A stretch of DNA of 26,756 nt from the NCBI GenBank assembly GCA_934086355.1, contig CAKOID010000009.1:1-26756 (forward strand), in the 5' to 3' direction. A program made the position numbers and the translations under genes. The notes under the pieces were generated by a model, which saw only the letters and a program-made list of their open reading frames with translations, had not been told where the DNA came from and did no database searches. This document shows positions 14,673 through 23,505 of this stretch, piece by piece (position 1 is the first letter of the stretch; each line of letters opens with the position of its first letter). This DNA is from an uncultured Bacilli bacterium (GTDB taxonomy: Bacteria > Bacillota_I > Bacilli_A > RF39 > UBA660).

Positions 14673-15609
14673 AAAATGTATTGGTTGTGGAATAGAATTA
14701 CAATATAATGATAAAAATAAAATAGGTTACATCCCAGAGAATAAATATAAAGATAGCAACTACTGTATGAGATGTTTTAGATTAATACATTATAATGATA
14801 TAAGTTCTAAAGATAAAGAATTAAGTACTAATTATATATTAGATAAAATAAATAAAGATAATATATTTAAAATATATGTAGTAGATTTTTTAAATATAAA
14901 TAATAATACTATTGATATATATAATAAGATAAAAGGTAATAAATTATTATTAATAAATAAAATAGATATGCTAGATAAATCTATAAATAAAAAGAATATA
15001 ATAAATAATATTAAAACTATATATAAAATAGATAATATATTAAGTATAAGTACTTTAAAAGATAATGATACAAATATGTTATTAAATTATTTAAATAAAA
15101 ATAATATTAATAAATGTTATATATTAGGACCTACTAATAGTGGTAAAAGTACTTTAATAAATAAATTATGTAATAATAATAATTTAACTATATCTAATAA
15201 ACGCAATACAACATTAGAATTTATTAATATAAAGTTAGATAATTTAAATATAATAGATACTCCTGGATTTTTAATAAGTGATTATAATTTAAAAACTAAA
15301 TATAACCATATAATAAAACCTATTACTTATAATATGAAAGATAATGATATTATATTTATTGATAAATTCTACATTAAATTTAAATACAAAACTAGTATAA
15401 CTATATATTGTTATGAGACGATTGATACTAAAAAGCACTATAAAGATATTAAATATGATTATAGTTTAGAAACCAATAATAATATGGATTTATGTATTAA
15501 TGGGTTTGGAATAATTAATATTAAAAATAAAAATAATATAGAAATATATAATTTAGATAAAGAATTAATTAGTATAAGAGAAAGCGTATTTGGTGGTAAT
15601 AATGAGTAA
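14665..15609 (+). CDS. yqeH: Circularly permuted GTPase YqeH (30S ribosome assembly)
   Basis: Ribosome-assembly GTPase with permuted G motifs. An N-terminal zinc finger (Cys5, Cys8, Cys34, Cys37) is followed by G4 NKID (98-101), G1 GPTNSGKST (155-163) and G3 DTPG (198-201). It continues into the C-terminal RNA-binding region (DLCINGFGIINIK). At 314 residues it is about 50 shorter than B. subtilis YqeH. Its composition is extreme even for this window, with long stretches of Asn, Ile and Lys. It overlaps yqeG by 8 bases and mutL by 8 bases, so the three genes are translationally linked. The usual followers aroE, yhbY and nadD are absent here. Confidence 0.94.
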   Translation: MNKKCIGCGIELQYNDKNKIGYIPENKYKDSNYCMRCFRLIHYNDISSKDKELSTNYILDKINKDNIFKIYVVDFLNINNNTIDIYNKIKGNKLLLINKIDMLDKSINKKNIINNIKTIYKIDNILSISTLKDNDTNMLLNYLNKNNINKCYILGPTNSGKSTLINKLCNNNNLTISNKRNTTLEFINIKLDNLNIIDTPGFLISDYNLKTKYNHIIKPITYNMKDNDIIFIDKFYIKFKYKTSITIYCYETIDTKKHYKDIKYDYSLETNNNMDLCINGFGIINIKNKNNIEIYNLDKELISIRESVFGGNNE

Positions 15610-17401
15610 AATACATGTAATGAGTGAAGTACTTGCAAATAAAATTGCTGCTGGAGAAGTAATTGAAAGAGTAAGCAGTGTTGTTAAAGAATTAGTAGAA
15701 AATAGTATAGATGCAAAAAGTAAAAGTATTAAAATTGATTTAGTTAATGCAGGAATAAAAAGTTTAACGGTTACTGATGACGGAATAGGTATGGAAAGTG
15801 ATGATGCACTTTTAGCATTTAGTAGACACGCAACAAGTAAATTATTAAAAGATGATGATTTATTTTTTATAAATACACTAGGATTTAGAGGAGAAGCTTT
15901 GCCAAGTATAGCATCAGTTTCTAAAGTAATACTTAAAACTAGTACAGGAAATGCTGGTACATTAATTGAAATACATGGAGGAAAATTAATTAAACAAGAG
16001 AAAAGTGATGCAAGAATTGGTACTACATTTACAGTAAGTGATTTATTTTATAATACACCAGCTAGATTAAAATATTTAAAAAGTGAAACAACCGAATTAT
16101 CTAGTATAGTAATGTATATAGAAAAATTAGCACTAACTCATCCTGAGATAAAATTCACATTGACTAATAATGATAAAGTTATTGTAAGTACAAGTGGTTC
16201 TAATAATTTACTTAAAACTATATATGAAATATATGGATACTTAGTTAGTAGCAATATGATAAGTATTAATGCTAGTAGTGAAGATTATGATATAAATGGA
16301 TATGTATGTAAACCTAGTATATTAAAATCTAATAGGAATCATATGACTACTATAGTAAATGGTAGAATAGTAAAAAATATAGAATTAAATAAAGCAATAA
16401 ATGATGCATATTATACTTATAAACCTGATATAAAATATCCTGTAGTAGTAATTAATATAGAAACTGACCCAACTATAATTGATGTTAATATTCATCCTAC
16501 AAAACAAGATATAAAGTTTTCTAAACAACACGAATTAAATGAATTAGTAACTAAAACTATAAAAGAAGCATTATATAAAGCATTATTAATTCCAAAAATA
16601 GAAGTAAAAGAAAAAATAAGTGATAATGAAATAAGTATATTAAATGAATATAATGAACCTATAAATAATAATGATGCAAAAGAATACGTTATAAATAAAG
16701 ATTTAAAAGTTTTAAATGATGAACAAGTTAAATTTGATTTTAGAAAAGTAGAGAATGATGTAAACACTGATATAATCAAAGAAAAAGTAAATGATGATAA
16801 TAAGAATGAAACATTAAAAAAATTAGAATTATATCCTTGTGGTCTAGTAATGGGTACTTATATAGTTTGTGAAAATGAAAATAATATGTATTTAATAGAC
16901 CAACATGCTGCACAAGAAAGAGTTAATTATGAAAGATATCTAAAACATTTAAAAGAACAAGATATCCATATAACAAATTTATTAATTCCATATACTATAG
17001 AACTAAATCCTAGTGATTATATAAAGTTTAATGAGAGAAAAAATGTACTTACTGATATGGGATTTGGTATAGAAGAATTCGGTATAAATACTCTTATATT
17101 TAAAAGTCATCCAACATGGTTATTAACTGGTTATGAAAATGAAAGTATAGAAAAACTTGTAGATTTAGTAATTAACGATTATAATATAGATAGGATAAAG
17201 TTTTATGATAGCGTTTCAAAAACTTTAGCTTGTAAGATGAGCGTAAAAGGTAATACAAGAATTACACCTGAAGCAATGCAAACAATAATAGACGATTTAG
17301 TATTATGTGATAATCCATATAATTGTCCTCATGGTAGACCAACAATTATAACATTTACTAAATATGAACTTGAAAGAATGTTTAAAAGAGTAATGAATTA
17401 G
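15602..17401 (+). CDS. mutL: DNA mismatch repair protein MutL with endonuclease motif
   Basis: GHKL ATPase that couples MutS mismatch recognition to strand incision. N-terminal motifs are ELVENSIDAKS, DDGIGM, FSRHATSK and GFRGEALPSIASVS. The C-terminal domain has the metal-dependent endonuclease motif DQHAAQERVNYE, plus ACKMSVKGNTRI and CPHGRPTII, as in MutH-less bacteria. The frame can be opened further at TTG 15590. I chose the ATG at 15602 because GGTGGT lies just before it and MSKIHVMSE.LANKIAAGEV is the normal family start. It gives 599 residues, a typical length. mutS, its usual neighbour, is not in the window. Confidence 0.96.
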   Translation: MSKIHVMSEVLANKIAAGEVIERVSSVVKELVENSIDAKSKSIKIDLVNAGIKSLTVTDDGIGMESDDALLAFSRHATSKLLKDDDLFFINTLGFRGEALPSIASVSKVILKTSTGNAGTLIEIHGGKLIKQEKSDARIGTTFTVSDLFYNTPARLKYLKSETTELSSIVMYIEKLALTHPEIKFTLTNNDKVIVSTSGSNNLLKTIYEIYGYLVSSNMISINASSEDYDINGYVCKPSILKSNRNHMTTIVNGRIVKNIELNKAINDAYYTYKPDIKYPVVVINIETDPTIIDVNIHPTKQDIKFSKQHELNELVTKTIKEALYKALLIPKIEVKEKISDNEISILNEYNEPINNNDAKEYVINKDLKVLNDEQVKFDFRKVENDVNTDIIKEKVNDDNKNETLKKLELYPCGLVMGTYIVCENENNMYLIDQHAAQERVNYERYLKHLKEQDIHITNLLIPYTIELNPSDYIKFNERKNVLTDMGFGIEEFGINTLIFKSHPTWLLTGYENESIEKLVDLVINDYNIDRIKFYDSVSKTLACKMSVKGNTRITPEAMQTIIDDLVLCDNPYNCPHGRPTIITFTKYELERMFKRVMN

Positions 17402-17415
17402 AAAGGAATATTTTT

Positions 17416-17526
17416 ATGAAAGAAATAATAGAAAATGATAAATCTTTTTATTTCATAGTAGGACTAAGTCTTATTATTCCAATAATATTAGGTTTAGTTT
17501 ATGTATTTAGTGTAATTTATATATAA
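17416..17526 (+). CDS. Small membrane peptide, 36 residues
   Basis: An ATG 14 bases after the mutL stop is preceded by GAAAGGAA. It opens a 36-codon frame with a charged N-terminus (MKEIIENDKS) and one membrane helix (about residues 11-34, including YFIVGLSLIIPIILGLVYVF). It lies in the mutL transcript direction and ends just before the promoter of the pilin-like gene. No family is recognised. The Shine-Dalgarno and the clean charged-then-hydrophobic layout support real translation, but a frame this short could be chance. Confidence 0.5.
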   Translation: MKEIIENDKSFYFIVGLSLIIPIILGLVYVFSVIYI

Positions 17527-17530
17527 AGTA

Positions 17531-17559
17531 TTGAAATTTACTATAAAGAATGTTATATT
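17531..17559 (+). promoter_or_regulatory. Promoter of the poly-G leader RNA and prepilin-like gene
   Basis: TTGAAA (17531-17536), a 17-bp spacer and TATATT (17554-17559) preceded by TGT, an extended -10. The predicted start is near 17566, leaving a leader of about 160 nt that includes the poly-G element. Confidence 0.6.
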
Positions 17560-17590
17560 TTTAATAGGTTAGAGAAAGTAAAATTTTCTA

Positions 17591-17697
17591 GCTGAAAAAA
17601 TTATTGTTCATAAAAAATTAAAATTATATCTCTTTCCCAACTCCCCAAAATCGTTGGGGGGGGGGGTATAAAAGATATAATTTTTTGTGTATTAAAT
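17591..17697 (+). ncRNA. Poly-G structured leader element, copy A
   Basis: The outer helix is AAAATTATATCT (17620-17631) with AGATATAATTTT (17673-17684), 12 bp perfect. The inner hairpin is CCCAAC (17636-17641) with GTTGGG (17653-17658) and an 11-nt loop starting TCCCC. A run of 11 G (17656-17666) overlaps the 3' arm, then comes TATAAA. The loop C residues could pair with the spare G residues as a pseudoknot. The right arm runs into a U-run. TTCATAAAAAA (17607-17617) and TTTTTTGTGTATTAAA (17681-17696) flank it and recur identically in copy B. It sits in the 5' leader of the prepilin-like gene. It may be a terminator/antiterminator switch or a phase-variable tract. Confidence 0.6.
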
Positions 17698-17728
17698 TAT
17701 AAGAGTTAGGTAGAAGAGGTGTGAAAAG

Positions 17729-19354
17729 ATGAATAAAAAGAGAGGTTTTACTTTAATAGAAATTATAATTTGTATCACTTTAATTGCTATAATAAGTACT
17801 ACTATGACTTTTGTAGTAATAAAAAGTAATAAAAACAAACAAATTAAAATATTAGAAAATAATAATAAAATATTAGAAAATGCATTAGAAGTGTATTTAG
17901 AAAATCACGAAGAGATACAAACTAATTTAGAAAATAGTGCAAGAGGAGCCATTGTTACTTTAGAAGTATTAAAAAATGAAGGACTAATAGACGAAAAACA
18001 ATTTAAAGGTGTTGAACTAAAAAAGAATTATTTCTTTTTATCATATTCAATGTTAGATAACAAAACAAATACTGATTGTGAAAATAATGTTATTCCATTA
18101 TCAATAGTTGAAAATTGGAAGGTTGATACAAATAAAGTTGTTTATATTTGTCCTAGAACAGATAATGGAAATAATAGTGAAAATAATGGTGGCAATAATT
18201 CTAGTGATGAAAACAATTCAAGTATAATAAACCAATTCGGAAATAGCGGATACTATATAGCTAGAGGAAGCAATCCAAATAATTGGGTAAAATTCGAAGT
18301 AACTGCAGGAAATAGTAATAATGACTATGCATATTTTCCAAATGATGAAGATAAAGATTTATGGAGAGTAGTTTCTATTGATGAAAATGGCGGTATAAGA
18401 TTAATTTATAATAAAAGTGTTGATGCAAATAATAACAAAAATTATCAAGATTACAATATAAAAGATGATGAAATATTAGAAAAAGGAGCAATGGAGCTTA
18501 ATACAATTGAATCTTTACTTGCGGAGTACACATATACGAATAGTGGTAGAGGATACTGTATTAAAAATAACAACGTAGAAACAAAATGCTTTTATCCTAG
18601 CGATGTAAATGTAAGATACAAAAGAACATATTATAATTTTGAAGCATACTATAAATTAAATAAGTATTACAACTATAATTTTGTTGAAATGAATTGCATA
18701 TATGGTACAAAGAACAAACGCAAAACTTGCAACTTTGTTAATGCAGTATCATATTACAACACAAAAAAAGGATTTAGTATATTAGATTTGTATGACAGTT
18801 CCATTTATAACAATGAAGACATAGTTGAAAACACCAAATTAAATTTTCTTTATAATAATATAACAAATAAAAATTATATTGATTACGTAGATACAAATAT
18901 AAAATATAATGGAGTAAATGGTATATATTCTATAGATAGAGGAACATTTATTAAAACAAAGTTTCAAACATTAACAACAGATGATATTACTAATTCAATA
19001 TTATTTGGTAAAAGTTGGTTATATAATTATAATGTAATTAGCGGAATATTTAATAATACTAAAACAATAGAACTAAATGGAGGAAATACTGCATCAGGTC
19101 CAATAATTAATCAAGGTGAAACAGATTGTTATGTTGGTAGAAACGGTGAATATTGTTATTACAATTGGAGTCCAGATGCATATCAAATATTAACTGGTAG
19201 TTACGCTCCTGTAATAGTTTTGAAACACAATGTTAAACTCAAAAAAAATAATTCATGTAATGAAAAAAATTTAGGTACAAAAAAATGTCCTTACACTCTT
19301 GAATGGGTTGATGATATTGTTGATGAGAGTGAAGAGACAACTGAAACTGAATAA
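17729..19354 (+). CDS. Prepilin-like surface protein with type IV pilin N-terminus
   Basis: The 541-residue protein begins MNKKRG|FTLIEIIICITLI, a class III/type IV prepilin processing site with Glu5 of the mature protein, followed by the hydrophobic helix (about residues 7-30). The helix continues into a charged coiled segment (31-75). An Asn/Gly/Ser linker (about 148-165) leads to a large C-terminal domain of about 370 residues with GYYIARGSNPNNWVKFE and DLWRVVSIDENGGIRLIY, a segment reminiscent of Trp-rich extracellular domains in gut Bacillota surface proteins. The many Cys (YCIKNNNVETKCF, NCIYG..NKRKTCNF) may form disulfides. Ordinary major pilins are 100-200 residues, so this is a minor pilin or surface display protein. 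No pilus-assembly genes are in the window. GAGGTGTG precedes the start. Confidence 0.82.
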   Translation: MNKKRGFTLIEIIICITLIAIISTTMTFVVIKSNKNKQIKILENNNKILENALEVYLENHEEIQTNLENSARGAIVTLEVLKNEGLIDEKQFKGVELKKNYFFLSYSMLDNKTNTDCENNVIPLSIVENWKVDTNKVVYICPRTDNGNNSENNGGNNSSDENNSSIINQFGNSGYYIARGSNPNNWVKFEVTAGNSNNDYAYFPNDEDKDLWRVVSIDENGGIRLIYNKSVDANNNKNYQDYNIKDDEILEKGAMELNTIESLLAEYTYTNSGRGYCIKNNNVETKCFYPSDVNVRYKRTYYNFEAYYKLNKYYNYNFVEMNCIYGTKNKRKTCNFVNAVSYYNTKKGFSILDLYDSSIYNNEDIVENTKLNFLYNNITNKNYIDYVDTNIKYNGVNGIYSIDRGTFIKTKFQTLTTDDITNSILFGKSWLYNYNVISGIFNNTKTIELNGGNTASGPIINQGETDCYVGRNGEYCYYNWSPDAYQILTGSYAPVIVLKHNVKLKKNNSCNEKNLGTKKCPYTLEWVDDIVDESEETTETE

Positions 19355-19378
19355 GTATATTCATAATTAATTGTAAAA

Positions 19379-19411
19379 AATAGTTAAAAAGTATTTTAAT
19401 TATTTTTTTTC
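19379..19411 (+). terminator. Terminator after the prepilin-like gene
   Basis: AATAGTTAAAA (19379-19389) pairs over 11 bp, with one G-U, to TTTTAATTATT (19394-19404) around AGTA and is followed by a T-run. Confidence 0.8.
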
Positions 19412-19447
19412 TGTGTTAGAATTACTTATATAATTTGAGGTGGTACT

Positions 19448-20881
19448 ATGATTTTATTTGATACTTTAATAGATATGATTAAAGATTATAACGAAGAAGA
19501 AGTTAGCAATGTAATAAAAGCTTATGAATATGCAAAAGATGCACACAAAAATCAAAAGCGAGAAAGTGGAGAACCATATATAATTCACCCAATAAACGTA
19601 TGTATAAATCTAGCAAAATTCAAAGCTGATGGTGCAACACTTGTTGCAGGAATGTTACATGATGTAGTAGAAGACACTAAATATACATTAAGTGACGTAG
19701 AAAAAGAATTTGGTAATGAAGTTGCAAAACTAGTAGATGGTGTTACTAAAATAAGCAATATACATTTCTCATCATTAGATGAAGCAAGAGATGCTAATAT
19801 AAGAAGAATTATAACAAGCTTAAATGAAGATGTTAGAATAATCATAATAAAATTATGTGATAGATTACATAATATGGAAACATTAAAATATAAAGCACCA
19901 AATAAACAACAAAGAAGTGCCATAGAAACATTATCAATTTATGTGCCACTTGCATACTTTATAGGAGCATTTAGATTAAAATGTCTACTAGAAGATATAT
20001 GCTTATCATATTTAAAACCTGATATTTATAACGAATTAATAAACAAAACTGAAAAAATTAGAAAAGACTATATAAAATGTATTAATGAAACAGAAAATAA
20101 AATATCAGAAATACTAATAGAAAATAATATCAAATATGAAATGCGTACTAGAATAATAAACGTATATAATATTTATAAAAAAATAAAAAAAGGATATAAA
20201 ATAAATGAAATACATGATTTAGTAAATTTAAAAGTGATATTAGAAAATGAAGATGATTGTTATAAAGTATTAGGTTTAGTACATAAATGTTATCCACCAA
20301 TGAATTATAAATTTAAAGACTACATAGCTGTTCCTAAAACCAATATGTATAGAAGCTTACATACAACAGTATTCGGACCTGACGAACATATTATTCAAAT
20401 ACAAATAAAGACTAAAGAAATGGATAATATTAACACTTATGGTATAGCTAGTTATTGGAATATGTATAAAAAAAGTGGTGCAAATAAAATGCAAAATGAA
20501 TTATTAAATAATTATCAATTCATATCAAATATATGTTTATTAAATAATACGATTAAAGATGATAAATCTTTTGTAGAAAAAATAAAAAATGAAGTATTTT
20601 CTAATAATATATATGTATATACTGCAAATGGAGATATAGTTGAATTACCAGAATCATCAACTCCTATAGATTTTGCATATAAAATACATAGTGATATAGG
20701 AAATCATTTATCAAAATGCTTTGTAAATGGAGAAGAAGTAAAATTAAGTTATAAATTAAAAAATAAAGATAGAATAATAGTTATTGTAAACGATAAATGT
20801 AAACCAGAAAAAAGGTGGATTAATATAGTAAAAACTACCTTAGCTAAGAAAAAAATAAAAGATTATTTTAAGAAAAAATAA
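19448..20881 (+). CDS. rel: Truncated RelA/SpoT homologue, probably hydrolase-only
   Basis: (p)ppGpp metabolism enzyme with the long Rel layout up to the TGS domain. The HD hydrolase domain is intact: Arg38, His47, His71-Asp72, Glu75-Asp76 (HDVVEDT), Asp138 and Asn142 (CDRLHNM). The synthetase domain (about 205-345) keeps its outline (KDYIAVPKTNMYRSLHTTV), but key residues differ. The GRPK motif reads TRII (234-237), the catalytic Glu of EIQIRT reads Gln317 (QIQIKT), and the GVAAHW motif reads GIASYW. The TGS domain follows (VELPESSTPIDFAYKIHS), and the protein stops at residue 477, without the helical, zinc-finger and ACT domains of the usual 730-residue Rel. Likely a (p)ppGpp hydrolase. GAGGTGG precedes the start; a terminator lies on each side. 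Confidence 0.93.
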   Translation: MILFDTLIDMIKDYNEEEVSNVIKAYEYAKDAHKNQKRESGEPYIIHPINVCINLAKFKADGATLVAGMLHDVVEDTKYTLSDVEKEFGNEVAKLVDGVTKISNIHFSSLDEARDANIRRIITSLNEDVRIIIIKLCDRLHNMETLKYKAPNKQQRSAIETLSIYVPLAYFIGAFRLKCLLEDICLSYLKPDIYNELINKTEKIRKDYIKCINETENKISEILIENNIKYEMRTRIINVYNIYKKIKKGYKINEIHDLVNLKVILENEDDCYKVLGLVHKCYPPMNYKFKDYIAVPKTNMYRSLHTTVFGPDEHIIQIQIKTKEMDNINTYGIASYWNMYKKSGANKMQNELLNNYQFISNICLLNNTIKDDKSFVEKIKNEVFSNNIYVYTANGDIVELPESSTPIDFAYKIHSDIGNHLSKCFVNGEEVKLSYKLKNKDRIIVIVNDKCKPEKRWINIVKTTLAKKKIKDYFKKK

Positions 20882-20902
20882 AACATCTTTTTATAATATA
20901 AT

Positions 20903-20934
20903 AATACTTGATATTGATTTATTAAGTATTTTTT
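20903..20934 (+). terminator. Terminator after rel
   Basis: AATACTTGAT (20903-20912) pairs with ATTAAGTATT (20921-20930) over 10 bp, with one G-U, around an 8-nt loop, then a T-run. Confidence 0.75.
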
Positions 20935-20942
20935 GATATATT
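20914..20942 (+). promoter_or_regulatory. Probable promoter of the HipA-like kinase-dus-kinase genes
   Basis: TTGATT (20914-20919), a 17-bp spacer and TATATT (20937-20942) preceded by TGA. It overlaps the rel terminator. Confidence 0.5.
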
Positions 20943-20968
20943 AAACTCGTTTTAAGAAGTGATTTATT

Positions 20969-21802
20969 ATGGAAATTAATGAAAATAAAATATCTTATTT
21001 AGAAAGTATAGAAATAGTCGAAAAAAAAGATGAAAACAAAATATTTTATAAAGACTCTTGCTATAAAAATAATTTTATAAAATATAATAATCAAATATAT
21101 TACCTAAAAAAATGTAACCCTCATAGAAATATGAGTCATATATTAAATGAAATAATTGGAGAATATATTAGTAAATATTTTAATTTAAATACTGTACATA
21201 ATATATTAATTAGAGATAATGATAAAAAATATGGTGTAATGACTAGAAATTTTGTTGATAATAAAGATGATTATTATTACTTTGATAATTCTTTATTTGT
21301 AAATTTAGAAAATACACCATTAGTGGGATTAGATAATTTAAATAATTTAGACTATGTGTTTAATAAAGATTATAATAAAATTCAATTAGATGACAATAGT
21401 TTAGATATATTTATTAAAAATATAAAAAAATTAATTGTTAGAGATTTTATTACTAGACAAACTGATAGACATAGTGAAAATATAATTGTTAGGTGTATAG
21501 AAAATAAAGTATATTTAATGCCTATATTTGATTACGAACATTCTTTTTGTAATGATGATTATTTTGCATTTTATCACATATTTGATTTTAATTTATTATT
21601 AGATAAAGTATGTTATATAATTAGACATGATTATTATTTTCAAGAATTATTAATGCGTGCTATGAAATTAGATATTAAATATATTATAGATAGAATAGAA
21701 AAAGATTATTTTATTAAGTTAAATGATAATGAGAAGGAATCTTATAGAGAAGTTATAGAAAGACAAAAGAATAAAATTAAGAAATATAGATTGATAAGGT
21801 GA
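20969..21802 (+). CDS. HipA/CtkA-like protein kinase
   Basis: A 277-residue protein whose kinase core is recognised from [17 protein letters not shown] (158-174). There Asp166 and Asn171 fit the catalytic and metal positions of HipA-like and PI3K-like kinases. PIFDYEHSF, with Asp188, fits the metal-binding motif. A possible ATP-contact Lys lies in IYYLKKCNP (about 43-51), and [14 protein letters not shown] is the expected following helix. There is no membrane segment and no separate HipB-like antitoxin gene upstream. It is short for HipA (about 440 residues) and closer to CtkA-like single-domain kinases. It ends 4 bases before dus, with which it is co-transcribed. The substrate is unknown. 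Confidence 0.6.
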   Translation: MEINENKISYLESIEIVEKKDENKIFYKDSCYKNNFIKYNNQIYYLKKCNPHRNMSHILNEIIGEYISKYFNLNTVHNILIRDNDKKYGVMTRNFVDNKDDYYYFDNSLFVNLENTPLVGLDNLNNLDYVFNKDYNKIQLDDNSLDIFIKNIKKLIVRDFITRQTDRHSENIIVRCIENKVYLMPIFDYEHSFCNDDYFAFYHIFDFNLLLDKVCYIIRHDYYFQELLMRAMKLDIKYIIDRIEKDYFIKLNDNEKESYREVIERQKNKIKKYRLIR

Positions 21803-21806
21803 TTAT

Positions 21807-22790
21807 ATGTGGAATATTGGAAATGTTAAAATAAAAAATAGAGTTGTTTTAGCACCTATGGCTGGTATAAGTAATAGTCCTTATAGACAAATTATAAAAA
21901 ATATGGGATGTGGATTAATTTATGCTGAAATGGTTAGTGATAAAGCAATAACATATGATAATGATAAAACTATTGAATTATTAAAAATGGAAGAAAGTGA
22001 AAGACCTATTGTACAACAAATATTTGGAAGTGATGTAGAATCATTTGTTATTGCAGCAAAGAAAATCGAAGAGTTAATGCATCCAGATATAATCGATATA
22101 AATATGGGATGTCCAGTTCCTAAGATTGCAATACGTAGTCAAGCAGGAAGCGCACTTCTAAAAAATCCTAGTAAAATTGGAGAAATAGTTTCTGCAGTTA
22201 AAAATGCTATTAGTGTACCAGTTACAGTAAAAATAAGAAGTGGATGGGATGAAGATTCAATTAATTGCGTTGAAGTTGCAAAAATTATAGAAAAAAGTGG
22301 TGCTAGTGCTATTACTATACATCCTAGAACTAGAAAGCAAGGATATAGTGGAAAAGCTGATTGGTCATTAATAAAAAAAGTTAAAGAAAATGTTTCGATT
22401 CCTGTAATTGGAAACGGTGATGTAACTACTCCAGAATTAGCAAAAAAAATGTTAGATGAAACAGGATGTGACGCTGTTATGATAGGAAGAGGAGTGTTAG
22501 GTAACCCTTGGCTCATAAAAAATACAGTAGAATATTTAGAAAAGGGAAGTTATGAAGATAATGTCGCATTAAAAGATAAAATAGAAATGTTAAAATATCA
22601 TTTTGAATTATTAAATAAATATAAAAATGAAAAAGTAGCACTTTTAGAAATACGTAGTCATGCATTATGGTACCTAAAAGGAATTAGTGGTGGAGCAAAA
22701 ACAAAAAATATGATATGTTCTGCTAAAAGTTCTAAAGAAGTATTTGATATATTAGAGGAATTATTAAATAATGAAGAAACTAGAAATTAA
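21807..22790 (+). CDS. dus: tRNA-dihydrouridine synthase (DusB-like)
   Basis: FMN- and NADPH-dependent reduction of tRNA uridines to dihydrouridine. The TIM barrel opens with [15 protein letters not shown]. The catalytic cysteine is Cys102 in [13 protein letters not shown]-binding motifs are [24 protein letters not shown] and [13 protein letters not shown], with [18 protein letters not shown] near the end of the barrel. The C-terminal helical domain is present. At 327 residues it is normal. AAGGTGAT precedes the start. It overlaps the next kinase-like gene by 20 bases and follows the HipA-like gene by 4 bases, an unusual setting for dus. Confidence 0.95.
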   Translation: MWNIGNVKIKNRVVLAPMAGISNSPYRQIIKNMGCGLIYAEMVSDKAITYDNDKTIELLKMEESERPIVQQIFGSDVESFVIAAKKIEELMHPDIIDINMGCPVPKIAIRSQAGSALLKNPSKIGEIVSAVKNAISVPVTVKIRSGWDEDSINCVEVAKIIEKSGASAITIHPRTRKQGYSGKADWSLIKKVKENVSIPVIGNGDVTTPELAKKMLDETGCDAVMIGRGVLGNPWLIKNTVEYLEKGSYEDNVALKDKIEMLKYHFELLNKYKNEKVALLEIRSHALWYLKGISGGAKTKNMICSAKSSKEVFDILEELLNNEETRN

Positions 22791-23493
22791 AGACATTATA
22801 ATAAAAGAAAATATTGGTTATGGTAATTTTAGTGAAGTAAAAAAATGTATTTATAAAGATAAATTATATCGTATAAAATTTATAACTAGAAATTATTCTA
22901 AGAATGTGGTTTCTAATATCATTAAAATGACAGATACTAAATTTGATAAAGAATACTTTACCCCATTATATATTCTAGAAAATGAAACAGGATATTCTTT
23001 AATATATATTATGAATTATGATGAAACTTTAAAAGAATCATTCAAAATAAAAGATTATAATGACAAAATAACATTTTTAAAAAATACTAGAAAAATAATT
23101 CATAAATTACATGAAGATTATAAAATAATTCATGGGGATTTAGTTTGTGAAAATATGTTGTATGATGAAAATTTTAATTCTTTTTTAATAGATTTTGATT
23201 CTTCTATAAAGTTTGGTAGTGAATTTTCTGATAAACAAATGATTAGAATTTTTGTGCGAGATTATTTAAAATACTATCCACTTGATAAAAATCTTGATAT
23301 ATATGCATTTAATATCACTACATTAAAATTGTTAGGAAATTATAATAATATAGGTGAATTATTTGATAATATCGAATCAAATAAATTTAATATGTTTCCA
23401 AATAATAAAGATGTTAAAAAATTTATAAAAGAATTAGAATTAAAAGATACTAGAAAAAAATACAGTGGAGAATATATTATTGATTATATTTAA
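22771..23493 (+). CDS. Small Hanks-like protein kinase domain protein
   Basis: A 240-residue soluble protein with a eukaryotic-like kinase outline: glycine-rich loop IGYGNFSEV (15-23), a candidate ATP Lys36 in YRIKFI, catalytic loop [12 protein letters not shown] (119-130, with Asp123 and Asn128), and LIDFDSS (139-145, with Asp141) in place of DFG. The activation segment and C-lobe are short. The HGDL form is seen in Bud32-, RIO- and APH-like kinases, so a small-molecule or atypical kinase is also possible. There is no PASTA or membrane segment. The start lies inside the dus gene behind GAGGAA, which indicates coupled translation. Confidence 0.68.
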   Translation: MKKLEIKDIIIKENIGYGNFSEVKKCIYKDKLYRIKFITRNYSKNVVSNIIKMTDTKFDKEYFTPLYILENETGYSLIYIMNYDETLKESFKIKDYNDKITFLKNTRKIIHKLHEDYKIIHGDLVCENMLYDENFNSFLIDFDSSIKFGSEFSDKQMIRIFVRDYLKYYPLDKNLDIYAFNITTLKLLGNYNNIGELFDNIESNKFNMFPNNKDVKKFIKELELKDTRKKYSGEYIIDYI

Positions 23494-23505
23494 ATAATAT
23501 ATTTT

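Noticed and set aside
17656..17666. Intramolecular G-quadruplex at the G run
   Set aside because: There is only one uninterrupted run per element, so a classical four-run quadruplex within a strand is unlikely. Pairing with the C-rich arm and loop explains the sequence better.
17591..17697. Known riboswitch classes (c-di-GMP-I, preQ1, fluoride, TPP, T-box)
   Set aside because: I looked for their signature motifs as I remember them and found none. Only the general position before surface genes resembles c-di-GMP riboswitches.
20969..21802. HipBA toxin-antitoxin module
   Set aside because: No HipB-like helix-turn-helix gene precedes it. The upstream gene is rel behind a terminator, and the following gene is dus.
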